DNA of 64,000 bases from Pyrinomonadaceae bacterium (GCA_030841085.1 JAVEDP010000021.1:62001-126000); one strand, 5' to 3'; positions 42,336-51,608 are shown, counted from the stretch's first letter. Made by a program: numbers and translations. Notes: generated by a model from the sequence alone, not told the origin.

Positions 42336-43895
42336 ATGAAAATAGACACTATGGTTTCAGCGAAAAACGAGGGCGTCAGGACAGGCGCAACCTCTCAAGT
42401 AGCGGTAATTTGCGGGCGTGCCAAAGAGATGGAAGAGGCGGGCGAATATGAGGCTGCGCGCGCAGTCATGAGTCCGCTTTGGCAGCGGATTGGTGAGCGT
42501 CCCGAGGTCGCTGGTGGCAGCGAATTGGATCGGGCAGAGGTGTTTCTGCGCGCGGGCACTCTCTCCGGCTGGCTGGGCAGCGCCAGGCAAATTCCCGGCG
42601 CACAGGAGTTTGCCAAGGACTTGATTTCCGAGTCCGCCCGGCTTTTCGAAGCATCTGAACTATCGGAGCGTGCGGCCGAAGCTCGGGTGGATCTCGCAAT
42701 CTGTTATTGGCGCGAAGGTGCTTTTGATGAAGCACGCGTCACTTTGGACGATGCAATCCGGAAGCTCGGCAATCCTCAGAGCGAGCAACACCTGCGTGCG
42801 TTACTGAACAAAGCCGTCGTGGATAGGACTTCAAATCGTTATGAAGATGCGTTGCGTACTCATCGCGAAGCAACCGCGCTCTTTGTGTATAGCAGCAACG
42901 ATAGTTTGAAGGCTAAGTTCCACAGCGAACACGCAACCATACTGAAGAATATTGGTCTCGCAAATAATCGCGAGGATTATGTGGACCAGGCGTTGGTTGA
43001 ATATTCAGCCGCAAGTTTTCACGCCGAGAAAGCAGGCAACAAGCGCTCTCAGGGCTTAATCGAAAACAACGTCGGCTATCTTTTTGTGCGCCTTGGCCGC
43101 TTTGCGGACGCGACCGAGCATCTTGATCGCGCGCGCTTACTTTTCGGGGCCGTCAAGGACAAGGGCATGGTGGCGCAGGTCGATGATACGCGCGCGCGTG
43201 CTCTGATTGCTCGGGGCAGTTTCACGACTGCTGAGGCAGTGGCGCGCGGCGCCGTTCAGGCATTTAACGAAGGCGATGAGCCCTCGCTGCTCGCGGAAGC
43301 ACTGACCACGCACGGTACAGCGCTAGCGCGCTTGGGCAACTTCTCGAAAGCGCGCGCGTCGCTGGAGAGGGCCATCCGCGTGGCCCACGACGCCGGTGAT
43401 GCAGAAAGCGCGGGAATCGCATCATTGGCTATGGTTGAAGAGTTAGCCGCCCAACTTCCCTTTGCGGACTTGACTGCATACTACCGAATGGCGGAGTCGG
43501 AGTTAGGTAATTCCCAACACCCCGAAATACAAAATCGTCTTGGCAAGTCTGCCCGGCATTTTCTAGTGACGCGCGTTACTTCTGGCTCTCAGCAAAACAA
43601 CAACGATCATAGTTTGCGCGAAGACATGGCGCTTACCCTGCAATCAGCGACCGCAGTTTCAGCCTCGCCGGGTTTTTCCACCGATGTTTCGCTTGAAGAA
43701 CACGTACTGCGTTATGAGGCCGACTTGATCAGCCGAGCGCTGGCCGCGTCCGACGGTAGCGTTACGCGGGCTGCTCGAATGTTGGGCGTTACGCATCAGG
43801 GCCTGGCTTTTATTCTTAATGGCCGGCACAAAGATTTGCTTTCGGCGCGCAAGCCAGTTAAGCGTCGCCGGCGCAGCATTATTCGATATCGTTAG
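42336..43895 (+). CDS. TPR-repeat regulator with C-terminal Fis-type helix-turn-helix
   Basis: 519 residues, no signal peptide or TM. From about 20 to 400 the protein is built of helical pairs of TPR type, for example LDRAEVFLRAGTLSGWLG, ARVDLAICYWREGAFDEARVTLDDAI, NNVGYLFVRLGRFADATEHLDRARLLF and THGTALARLGNFSKARASLERAI. The C-terminus (about 445-505) reads SLEEHVLRYEADLISRALAASDGSVTRAARMLGVTHQGLAFIL, a Fis/NtrC-like HTH. TPR domains in regulators often bind peptides or proteins. The basic end KRRRRSIIRYR fits DNA contact. It is divergent from the small exported peptide gene. Confidence 0.8.
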   Translation: MKIDTMVSAKNEGVRTGATSQVAVICGRAKEMEEAGEYEAARAVMSPLWQRIGERPEVAGGSELDRAEVFLRAGTLSGWLGSARQIPGAQEFAKDLISESARLFEASELSERAAEARVDLAICYWREGAFDEARVTLDDAIRKLGNPQSEQHLRALLNKAVVDRTSNRYEDALRTHREATALFVYSSNDSLKAKFHSEHATILKNIGLANNREDYVDQALVEYSAASFHAEKAGNKRSQGLIENNVGYLFVRLGRFADATEHLDRARLLFGAVKDKGMVAQVDDTRARALIARGSFTTAEAVARGAVQAFNEGDEPSLLAEALTTHGTALARLGNFSKARASLERAIRVAHDAGDAESAGIASLAMVEELAAQLPFADLTAYYRMAESELGNSQHPEIQNRLGKSARHFLVTRVTSGSQQNNNDHSLREDMALTLQSATAVSASPGFSTDVSLEEHVLRYEADLISRALAASDGSVTRAARMLGVTHQGLAFILNGRHKDLLSARKPVKRRRRSIIRYR

Positions 43896-44037
43896 CGGAC
43901 GAAGGCGTTCCTGAGACCATTTCCCTTCACTTCTGCAGCCAATTGAAGTTCTAAAGTGGGCAACTTCGTCTGTTGTTTTGCGCTCTAAAGTTACTGCAAG
44001 TATCATCCGTTAATCCGACCATCGGCCGACACCCTAA

Positions 44038-45594
44038 ATGAATAGACCTAAAAGTGTTTTGCTAATCGCTCTCATGCTGTTCGCACTTGGGAGCGTCTCT
44101 GCACAGACTGCGCGACGACAGCGTCCGGCGCGACGCAACAACGTTGCAAAGACTGAAGTTGCGATTCCGGTGGCCCAACCCTCCCCAACAGCGCCGACGG
44201 TACGGCCGCCTGCCGCGCCTGTCCTGCTCGCCGTGGTGAATGGGCAAAATGTGACGTCAGCCGAAATTGATCCACGCGCGCGCGACGAGGCTGAAACTTT
44301 AAATGACAAGATTGCGGAAGCGCGCCGGCAGATACTGGAACTCCAGGTCAATACGTTGTTGCTCGAAGCTGAAGCCTCTCGTCGGAAAATGACGTCGCAG
44401 CAGTTGTACGACATTGAAGTAAAGCGAAAGCTCACCGAACCCACCGCCGCTGAAATCAATAAGTTCATCGAAGAAAATCGCGACGCGATCAACCAGGGCG
44501 ACCCTGAAACGATGAAGAAAGACGTGGCTGCGTATTTGCTCGGCGAAAAGGAAACACGTCTGTCGGGCGACTTGGTAAATCGACTACGAACGACTTTGCC
44601 GGTGACCAAGGGCGCTGATGTCAACGCGGCAACGCTTGCACCGGCAACAGTGCTGGCAACCGTCGCCGGTAAAACCATAACGGCGGCGATGGTTGATGAG
44701 CGCTTGCGGCCTCTTGCTTACAAACTTCGTTTGAGCACTTACCTGCAGGAAAAAGAGGCGCTGGACCAGGCCATCTACAACCTGTTATTGCTGGCGGAAG
44801 CGAGCCATCGCAACGTCGCGCCGGAAGAGCTGGTGCGGACTGAGATCAGCGAAAAGACACATCAACCGACTGAAGCTGAGATCTCAAAGTTCTACACTGA
44901 AAACCAAAGCAGTATTCAGGGTAGCCTCGATGCGGTTCGTAGTCAGATTGTCAGCTACTTACAGAACCAGGAGCAGCAAAGACTGGAAACCGCGTTGGCA
45001 GACAAGCTGAGGAAGCAAGCCAACATTCGCATGCTGATTTCTGAGCCCGAAGCGCTGGTGCAATCGGTTAGTGTCGACGACGATCCCGCGCGCGGCGAGG
45101 CAAGCGCCCCGGTCACGATCGTTGAGTTTACAGACTTCCAATGTCCTTCATGCGCGGCTATGCAACCGATCCTTGATGAGGTGTTGAAGAGCTACGGGAA
45201 CAAAGTCAGATTCGTGGTGCGCGATTTTCCTTTGCCGGTCCATGCGAATGCGCGCAAGGCTGCTGAGGCCGCCAATGCCGCCAATGCGCAGGGAAAGTTT
45301 TGGGAATACGCCTTGATACTCTTCAAACATCAGAATGCGCTGGACGTCCCGTCCCTCAAGAAATACGCGAGCGACTTGGGTTTGAACCGCGCGGTGTTTG
45401 ATGCGGCCCTGGACAGCGGCAAGTACGCTGCTGAAATCCGTCACGATATCGACGACGGAGAAAAGTATGGCATCGACAGCACCCCTACCATTTTCATCAA
45501 CGGCAAAGCGCTGACAGTGCTGAGTACTGAAGGGTTGCGAGCAGCAATCGATAAAGCTCTTCAGGCGATTGCGCCGAAGGCACCAGGCAACTAA
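44038..45594 (+). CDS. exported fusion of SurA_N-type chaperone segments and DsbA-like thioredoxin domain
   Basis: 518 residues, signal peptide 1-22 (SVLLIALMLFALGSVSAQ). After a Pro/Ala linker come two SurA_N/PrsA-like segments (LLAVVNGQNVTSAEIDPRARDEAE, about 62-185; VLATVAGKTITAAMVDERLRPLAY, about 205-330). The C-terminal part (about 345-510) is a DsbA/DsbG-type thioredoxin fold: VTIVEFTDFQCPSCAAM with CPSC at 369-372, then FVVRDFPLPVHANARKAAEA and the cis-Pro STPTIFINGK. It probably folds envelope proteins and handles their disulfides in one chain. Confidence 0.88.
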   Translation: MNRPKSVLLIALMLFALGSVSAQTARRQRPARRNNVAKTEVAIPVAQPSPTAPTVRPPAAPVLLAVVNGQNVTSAEIDPRARDEAETLNDKIAEARRQILELQVNTLLLEAEASRRKMTSQQLYDIEVKRKLTEPTAAEINKFIEENRDAINQGDPETMKKDVAAYLLGEKETRLSGDLVNRLRTTLPVTKGADVNAATLAPATVLATVAGKTITAAMVDERLRPLAYKLRLSTYLQEKEALDQAIYNLLLLAEASHRNVAPEELVRTEISEKTHQPTEAEISKFYTENQSSIQGSLDAVRSQIVSYLQNQEQQRLETALADKLRKQANIRMLISEPEALVQSVSVDDDPARGEASAPVTIVEFTDFQCPSCAAMQPILDEVLKSYGNKVRFVVRDFPLPVHANARKAAEAANAANAQGKFWEYALILFKHQNALDVPSLKKYASDLGLNRAVFDAALDSGKYAAEIRHDIDDGEKYGIDSTPTIFINGKALTVLSTEGLRAAIDKALQAIAPKAPGN

Positions 45595-45614
45595 GACTTC
45601 AGATCCTCATCTTC

Positions 45615-45700
45615 GTAATGCAAACTGTTAGTTTGCGGTGGCTAGCTAGCACTCAACTTGGGTGGCAGGGCAACCACCGCAAACTAACAGTTTGCTTTAC
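45615..45700. repeat. palindrome family b, copy 4
   Basis: Arms GTAATGCAAACTGTTAGTTTGCGG and CCGCAAACTAACAGTTTGCTTTAC, 20 bases after the stop of the SurA-DsbA fusion. Confidence 0.9.
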
Positions 45701-45826
45701 AGTTCCTGCGCGCCGTGCGGTCGTTACGGCCAGCCAGAATAGTTGGCCCACAAATTGCTGGATGCCCACCTTTAGAGCCCGAAAGCACATTTTTTAGTAC
45801 AATCACCCGCAAAGGACCGCACACGA

Positions 45827-47497
45827 ATGGTTTCGCTTAAACCCGAACGCCTGAAACGATACAAAGACGTCGCGCTGTTGTTCGTCAAATATGGGCGCTC
45901 AGATCTGGTCAAACAGGCAGGTCTGGAAGACAGCATCGAGTTGGATGAAATGCAACTGGCCGAAACGCGGCCGGAGGCCGAGGAACTCGCGACGGACCTG
46001 GAGAAACTTGGTCCGACGTTTATCAAGTTGGGCCAACTGCTATCGACGCGCGCCGATCTTTTGCCGACGCCTTACCTGGAGGCACTATCGCGTTTACAGG
46101 ATCGCATTGAGCCTTTTCCCTACGAGCAAGTGGACGAGATCGTTTCCGGCGAACTAGGCGTCCGCATTTCCAAAGCCTTCGCCGATTTCGATCCCGAACC
46201 GCTGGCTGCGGCGTCGTTGGCCCAGGTGCATCTCGCGCACATGCGCGACGGCCGCGCCGTGGTCGTGAAAGTACAGCGTCCAAACATTCGCGAGCAGATT
46301 ATTGAGGACCTCGAGGCTCTCGGCCAGATGGCGCAGTTCCTTGATACGCATACCGAGATTGGCAAGCGTTACGAGTTTGAAAACATGCTACTCGGTTTGC
46401 GTAGAAGTTTGCTGCGCGAATTGGACTTCAAAGTTGAAGCGAACAACTTGATCACTTTTGCTGAGAACCTTCGAGAGTTTGAACGAATTGTCATTCCCGA
46501 TCCCATTGAAAACTTTTCAACCGCCCGCATCCTCACCATGGAATACATTCCGGGCAAAAAGATTACCGACCTCAGCCCGTTACGCTTGATGGAAATTGAC
46601 GGCCCCGGGTTGGCGCGCGAATTATTTCGCGCCTATCTCAAGCAGATTCTGCTCGATGGGTTGGTCCATGCCGATCCCCATCCCGGCAATGTCATGCTTA
46701 CCGAAGACGATTTCATTGCGCTGCTGGATTTGGGAATGGTGACGCGTCTGCTGCCGGGCTTTCGCGATAACCTGCTGCGCTTGTTGCTGGCGATCAGTGA
46801 AGGACGCGGCGAGGAAGCGGCCGAGATAGCGATCAGAATGGGCGAAGGAAAATCCGGTTTTAATAGGGCGGAGTTTAAGAGTCGAGTTGCGGAGCTTGTC
46901 GCGGAACATGCCGATTCGAATTTGAGCCGGCTGAATTCAGGTCAAGTCGCGCTGGAGATTACAAAAATTTCAGCCGACTGCTGGTTCCGGCTGCCGTCAG
47001 AATTCACGATGGTCGCGAAAGCGTTGCTCAATCTCGACCGGGTAGTCTTTACCCTGGATCCGTCTTTCGAACCGGCAGCAGTAATCCGTCAGCGGGCGAC
47101 AGAGATTCTGCAACGCAATTTGATGCAGAGCATCGCGCCGGGAAACATCATTGGCAGTGTCGTCGAACTCAAGGAGTTTGTGGAAAAGCTTCCCGGCCGC
47201 GTCAATAAGATTCTGGACACGATCGGCAATAACGAGTTGAAGATCGATGTTGATACGATCGACGAGAAGATTGTGGTAGAGGGACTTCAGAAAGTAGCGA
47301 ACCGGATCAGCCTGGGCCTAGTCCTCGCTGCCCTGATCGTGGGAGCTTCAATGCTGATGCGCGTCGAGACGTCGTTTCGTATCCTCGGCTATCCCGGCTT
47401 CGCGATGATCTTCTTTTTGCTGGCAGCCCTCGCCGGCATAGGTCTAATCATTAGCATCCTCGCCAGCGACGTGAAGGCCCGTAAGAAACCCGAATGA
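45827..47497 (+). CDS. UbiB/ABC1/AarF-type atypical kinase
   Basis: 556 residues. KxGQ motif appears in GPTFIKLGQLLSTRADLLP; AAASLAQVHLA (Ala-rich loop), VVVKVQRP (Lys), LDFKVEANN, HADPHPGNV and LDLGMV are all UbiB signatures. Two C-terminal TM segments (LVLAALIVGASMLM, FAMIFFLLAALAGIGLIISIL) anchor it. UbiB proteins support quinone biosynthesis or lipid handling through an ATPase-like activity. No other ubi/men gene is adjacent. Confidence 0.92.
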   Translation: MVSLKPERLKRYKDVALLFVKYGRSDLVKQAGLEDSIELDEMQLAETRPEAEELATDLEKLGPTFIKLGQLLSTRADLLPTPYLEALSRLQDRIEPFPYEQVDEIVSGELGVRISKAFADFDPEPLAAASLAQVHLAHMRDGRAVVVKVQRPNIREQIIEDLEALGQMAQFLDTHTEIGKRYEFENMLLGLRRSLLRELDFKVEANNLITFAENLREFERIVIPDPIENFSTARILTMEYIPGKKITDLSPLRLMEIDGPGLARELFRAYLKQILLDGLVHADPHPGNVMLTEDDFIALLDLGMVTRLLPGFRDNLLRLLLAISEGRGEEAAEIAIRMGEGKSGFNRAEFKSRVAELVAEHADSNLSRLNSGQVALEITKISADCWFRLPSEFTMVAKALLNLDRVVFTLDPSFEPAAVIRQRATEILQRNLMQSIAPGNIIGSVVELKEFVEKLPGRVNKILDTIGNNELKIDVDTIDEKIVVEGLQKVANRISLGLVLAALIVGASMLMRVETSFRILGYPGFAMIFFLLAALAGIGLIISILASDVKARKKPE

Positions 47498-47583
47498 GTC
47501 GTACGCCATTCAACCAATCAGAAGTCCCGACCGCGCTCCACAGTCAGAGTTCAGTTCTGAATAAGTTCTAAAGTCCAAAAGGG

Positions 47584-47872
47584 CTATCGCCGGCGGAGAC
47601 CAAAGCTCGGATGGCGACGGTGATGACGGGTAATAAGCACCCGTAGAGTTTCTTCGCTTATGACACGAAACAGGATTGCGTAAGGGAAGCGGTGCGCAAG
47701 ACAGCGGCGAATACCTTTCGAGACTGAACTGAGTGGAACTCGCCAAAACTCGCTCAATCGAAGCATAAGTCTCAGTGCGAAGTTCATCTCCGAGTCCTGC
47801 TTGTTGACGGTTGTAGAACGCGACCGCGTTGTTGAGATCGGAGGTGGTGAGCGGGTGATACTCAACTCTCAT
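47584..47872 (-). pseudogene. RelE/ParE toxin, broken by a frameshift
   Basis: The first 46 codons (MRVEYHPLTTSDLNN, GLGDELRTETYASIERVLA) lie in one frame, the rest (VSKGIRRCLAHRFPYAILF, LRVLITRHHRRHPSF) in another. The frames meet at about 47722-47737; skipping one base there restores a complete ParE-type toxin of normal length. The start overlaps the restored antitoxin stop as ATGA, as in intact pairs. Confidence 0.82.
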
Positions 47873-48107
47873 TCATCGCTACCACCCGTGCATCTCGTGA
47901 ACTCGGCGTGTCCAATGGCTTGAACCGTTCCCGAATCGAGTTCAGCGTCTCGTTGCAACGCAATCTCGATCCCCCCGGGTCAATATCAGGGTCACTAAGC
48001 GCGCCGGGATCGCCGACCAAACTTTCCCAGGCGGCGGTAGCCAGTTGCTCACGCTCGGCAGCAGGAAGCGCCAATACTTCTTTCTCAAGGTCACTGATTG
48101 AGCTCAT
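47869..48107 (-). pseudogene. TIGR02574-type antitoxin, broken by a frameshift
   Basis: MSSISDLEKEVLALPAAEREQLATAAWESLVGDPG... is normal up to DPDIDP, then a run of six G (about 47971-47976) leads into an unrelated tail. Adding one base back in that run gives GGIEIALQRDAELDSG and an end at 47869 that overlaps the toxin ATG by four bases. One lost base is therefore the likely cause. Confidence 0.82.
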
Positions 48108-48243
48108 AGGTGTCAGTATAGCTCGCTCTGTCAAGGCCTGGTAACGCCAAGCCATCACACCAGCATTGAATTTGATCGACTACTCTTCAGGGAAGCCGTT
48201 AAAACAGAAATCGGAGCAATGAAGTTGAGGAGCCGTCTCCGGC

Positions 48244-49413
48244 TCAGTCGGGTTGGGTGCGCTTGCGGGTAGGAAGCGATCCGTCGTTCGTCTTTGCAAA
48301 GTAGCCCGGCCGGTAGTTGAGTTTCAAATTCTGCTTGCGGACTTCCGGATCAATTACTTCAATCTGAATCCGCCGGTAAGCGCCATCGCGCGTCTTATTT
48401 GTAGGTGAGTAAGCGACCAGATATTGTTCGCGCAGATCGGTCTGAATCTGGGCAAAGGCGCCGCGAAGTTCTCGTTCGTTGCGCGGGAAGTAAGCGCGGC
48501 CGCCGGTTTGCTCGGCAATCTTCTTCAACGAGCCCGTATCCACTCCGCCCTGATACATATCCCCAATCCCGATGGCATAAATGAGCGCATCGGCTTTTTG
48601 CGCGCGCTCAATCGCCTGGCTCATCTTCATCTGGCTAATCGTGTCGTAACCATCGGTCAGCAGAATGATAGTGCGGCGCGTGTTTTCGGCCGCTGAGTCT
48701 GACAGCAGCTCGTTAGAGGTGGCCCAAACCGCATCCCAGATCGCTGTCGAGCCGGCCAGCATTTGATTCGTGCCGGAGATGGGAGGAGTACCGCCGACGA
48801 CCACTCCGCCGCCGACGTAACCGGATGGCGGTATGAACTCCACGCGATCGATCGCCTTGCGCAAGCGATCGACGTTGCCCGTGAAGCCCTGTTCAAGCGT
48901 CACGTCGCCAGTGAAAGAAACAACTGCCGCTTCGTCTTTATCGGGACGCATGACTGCTTCCAGAAATGAGCGGGCGGCCGCTTTTTCATCCGGCAGCGTA
49001 CGTTCTTCCGAACTGCTCGTGTCGATCAGGATGCCGATCGAGAGGGGCAAATCCACATTTGTTAGAAAAGTAAAAATTTCCTGCGGCTGGCCATCTTCGG
49101 TGATGCGGATGTTTTCCTTTTTCAGCGTGTTCACAAAACGCTTATTGCTGTCCGCGGCCGTAAAAAAGATGTTCGTCAGGTTCGTCTCGACGCGCACAAC
49201 GTCGTCCGTTTCCCCCGGCAGGTCTTCCTTTGGATTTGCCGGCGGCGTCGGCGATGCCACCTCAGACGCGCGCCTGCTTCTCGATTTCTGTGCGTCGGCG
49301 CCGTTGGGTGTCTGGGCGAAAGATCGATTGGCGATCATCGCAGCCGCCGACACGGCGACTAGACACGCGAACGCCAAACTTATTTTTCCCAATCCTTGAT
49401 TAAACATCTTCAT
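48244..49413 (-). CDS. VWFA-related secreted protein 1
   Basis: 389 residues with signal peptide (residues 1-33, cut near SFAQ). Acidobacterial VWFA-related type: an N-terminal beta domain (VVRVETNLTNIFFTAAD ... KENIRITEDGQPQEIFTF), then a von Willebrand A fold with MIDAS DTSSS (about 128-132), TAIWDAVW and LLTDGYDT. The metal site DxSxS is complete. Such proteins probably mediate adhesion or complex assembly in the periplasm. It follows the second VWFA gene by six bases on the same strand. Confidence 0.88.
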   Translation of the reverse strand: MKMFNQGLGKISLAFACLVAVSAAAMIANRSFAQTPNGADAQKSRSRRASEVASPTPPANPKEDLPGETDDVVRVETNLTNIFFTAADSNKRFVNTLKKENIRITEDGQPQEIFTFLTNVDLPLSIGILIDTSSSEERTLPDEKAAARSFLEAVMRPDKDEAAVVSFTGDVTLEQGFTGNVDRLRKAIDRVEFIPPSGYVGGGVVVGGTPPISGTNQMLAGSTAIWDAVWATSNELLSDSAAENTRRTIILLTDGYDTISQMKMSQAIERAQKADALIYAIGIGDMYQGGVDTGSLKKIAEQTGGRAYFPRNERELRGAFAQIQTDLREQYLVAYSPTNKTRDGAYRRIQIEVIDPEVRKQNLKLNYRPGYFAKTNDGSLPTRKRTQPD

Positions 49414-49419
49414 GCCTTC

Positions 49420-50424
49420 TTATGGCCTGACGCTATCCGCGATAGCCTTGTAACCCTGTTTAGTTCTCACTTTCAAATCACCGCGCCCGGCGGTAAGTTT
49501 GACTTGGATCTTTCGGAAGCTGCCGTCGTAACGATCATTCTGCGGTTTGTAAGTCAGCAGGTATTGTGCCCGCAACTCTTTAGATATTTTCGTGAACGAG
49601 CGTTCGAGCGAAAGCATGTCCCCAGTAAAAAAAGCAACGCCGCCGGTTTCTTCGGCCAAGGTGGCCAGGTCACGATCCTTGCGATCTTTAACTGAGCCGG
49701 CCGCTACTCCCGGCACAGTTCCAAGAAAACCAGACTTGGTTGAGATTGCGTAAATCGTGGTCTCGGTGCGCTGCGCTATATCTATGGCATCGCGTATGTT
49801 GGCCCTGCTGTAAGTGTCTTCACCATCGGTGACGATCACCATCACCCGCCGTCCCGCAACGGACCTCAGTTTCTCATCACAGAATTGCCAGACTGCATCA
49901 AACAGAGCTGTTTGATTTCCCAGGTTCTTCACGCCGCCGACAGCCTTGTCCAACAGATCCAGTTTGTCGGTAAAGTCCTGTCGCAAATTAATCTGATCGT
50001 CAAACGTAGCGAACAACACCCGGTCGCGCCGCGGTCGCACCACAGTGTGGATAAAGTTCATCGCCGATTCCTGCTCAAACTTTAACTTCCCGGCAGTGGA
50101 CGGCGATGTGTCCATCAATACAACGACGTAGAGCGGAAGCGCTTCGCCAAGATCATCCGAGAATGTCTCAACTTGTTGCGGCACCTTGTCCTCTAAGATC
50201 AAGAAGTCGTTTTTCGTAAGTCCGGGAACAAATTGACCCTTCTTGTCCATAACTGTAATCGGCAAACGCACGCGCCGAATGAATGTGGTGATTGCCTCCT
50301 GGTCCTCATCGCGCGGTGGCGTCGGTGTTGGCTTGGGCTTTTGCGCCTGTGCCACACCGGCAATCATCGAGATTGAAACGAGCAGCGCGAGCCGCCAAAG
50401 AAAAGAAAAACGAAACAATGTCAT
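49420..50424 (-). CDS. VWFA-related secreted protein 2
   Basis: 334 residues from MTLFRFSF. Signal peptide to VAQAQ, Pro-rich linker (KPKPTPTPP), N-terminal beta domain (LPITVMDKKGQFVPGLTKNDFLILED), VWA with MIDAS DTSPS, TALFDAVW and IVTDGEDT. Paralogue of the next gene with the same domain order; both end in a similar strand (FRKIQVKL vs YRRIQIEV). Likely co-transcribed. Confidence 0.88.
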   Translation of the reverse strand: MTLFRFSFLWRLALLVSISMIAGVAQAQKPKPTPTPPRDEDQEAITTFIRRVRLPITVMDKKGQFVPGLTKNDFLILEDKVPQQVETFSDDLGEALPLYVVVLMDTSPSTAGKLKFEQESAMNFIHTVVRPRRDRVLFATFDDQINLRQDFTDKLDLLDKAVGGVKNLGNQTALFDAVWQFCDEKLRSVAGRRVMVIVTDGEDTYSRANIRDAIDIAQRTETTIYAISTKSGFLGTVPGVAAGSVKDRKDRDLATLAEETGGVAFFTGDMLSLERSFTKISKELRAQYLLTYKPQNDRYDGSFRKIQVKLTAGRGDLKVRTKQGYKAIADSVRP

Positions 50425-50600
50425 GTTGTGTGCTTTGGGGATAATCAATGTGACGTTCGACCGGTTGGAGACGGCGCTTTGATGCCCTGCCTGTCGGCGA
50501 TAGTTGCCCTTAAAAGCCGTTACGCGCCCAAGTAGTAGCTAAGCAAAACCCGTCGCAGCAAACTAAATATCGACTCGCCTCGCCAATCAGGCTTTCCATC

Positions 50601-51608
50601 CTAATTCGTACCGGCGGCGGCGTCCAATTCAGCCAGTAATTTCGTCAGCTCTGCCGGCAAGGGCGCAGCAAACTGTAGCGACTCGCCGCTAGCAGGGTGG
50701 CGAAACCCGAGCCGTTCAGCATGCAGAAACTGACGGTGCATTTTGCGGATCGCCGCTCGCAGCCTGACGTCCTGAACAGTTTTGTCGCGGCCGCCGCCAT
50801 AAACTTCGTCGCCAACAACCGGGTGCTTTAGCCAGGAGAGATGCACACGAATCTGATGCGTGCGGCCAGTCTTCAATTCGACATCGAGCAACGTAAACGA
50901 TTTGAAGCTGCGGCGAACTTTGTAGAGCGATAAGGCGCCGCGGCCGGCGCGCACCACTGCCATGCGAATTCGGGTTCGCGGATCGCGCGCAATCGGCTGT
51001 TCAATCCGTCCTGATTGCTGCTTGACGACGCCATGGACCAGCGCCATGTAACTTTTGAATACCTCGCGCGCGCGAAATTGATTCGCCAGATGCTCGTGCG
51101 TCGCTTCGTTTTTGGCAACAACCATTAGGCCGGAAGTATCTTTGTCCAGCCGATGCACGATGCCGGGACGAATGTCGCCGGCGCGCGTCGAGAGTTTTTG
51201 AAAGTGAAAGGCGAGTGCGTTGGCCAGCGTTCCTGAATGAATTCCCGCAGCCGGATGGACCACCAGTCCAGCCGGTTTGTTAACCACGATCAGCGAGTCG
51301 TCCTCAAAAACGATTTCCAGCGGAATGTCTTCAGGAGTGAAAGTGGCCGCCGGCGCCGCCGTCAGTTCAACTTCAATTTCGTCCCCGGCGCGCAAATTGT
51401 ACGAAGCTTTTGCCGGCTTCCCATTGACGAGTACGTCTTCGTCCTCGATGAGCCGTTGCAGTCGCGCACGACTCCAACCGTCGATTCGGGCCGCAAGGAA
51501 AGCATCCACGCGCGTGTCCGCGTCGCTTTCAGTTGTTAGAAAACTTAGATTATTGGTATCGGAGGAGTATCCGGTTTCCGACGCGGGTTTTCTATCACTC
51601 GTAGTCAT
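50601..51608 (-). CDS. rluD: 23S rRNA pseudouridine synthase, RluD type
   Basis: 335 residues. S4 domain (about 30-95), then pseudouridine synthase: GLVVHPAAGIHSGTLANAL, HRLDKDTSGLMVVAK with catalytic Asp, TGRTHQIRVHL. RluD modifies U1911, U1915 and U1917 in helix 69. A GxxH/Asp pattern typical of RluA/RluC/RluD does not separate them fully; the S4 domain favours RluD. Confidence 0.92.
   Translation of the reverse strand: MTTSDRKPASETGYSSDTNNLSFLTTESDADTRVDAFLAARIDGWSRARLQRLIEDEDVLVNGKPAKASYNLRAGDEIEVELTAAPAATFTPEDIPLEIVFEDDSLIVVNKPAGLVVHPAAGIHSGTLANALAFHFQKLSTRAGDIRPGIVHRLDKDTSGLMVVAKNEATHEHLANQFRAREVFKSYMALVHGVVKQQSGRIEQPIARDPRTRIRMAVVRAGRGALSLYKVRRSFKSFTLLDVELKTGRTHQIRVHLSWLKHPVVGDEVYGGGRDKTVQDVRLRAAIRKMHRQFLHAERLGFRHPASGESLQFAAPLPAELTKLLAELDAAAGTN

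Noticed and set aside
41752-42339. 195-codon frame on the plus strand
   Set aside because: It runs antisense to the small exported peptide gene, which has a clean signal peptide and strong ribosome binding site, and its own product has no family features.
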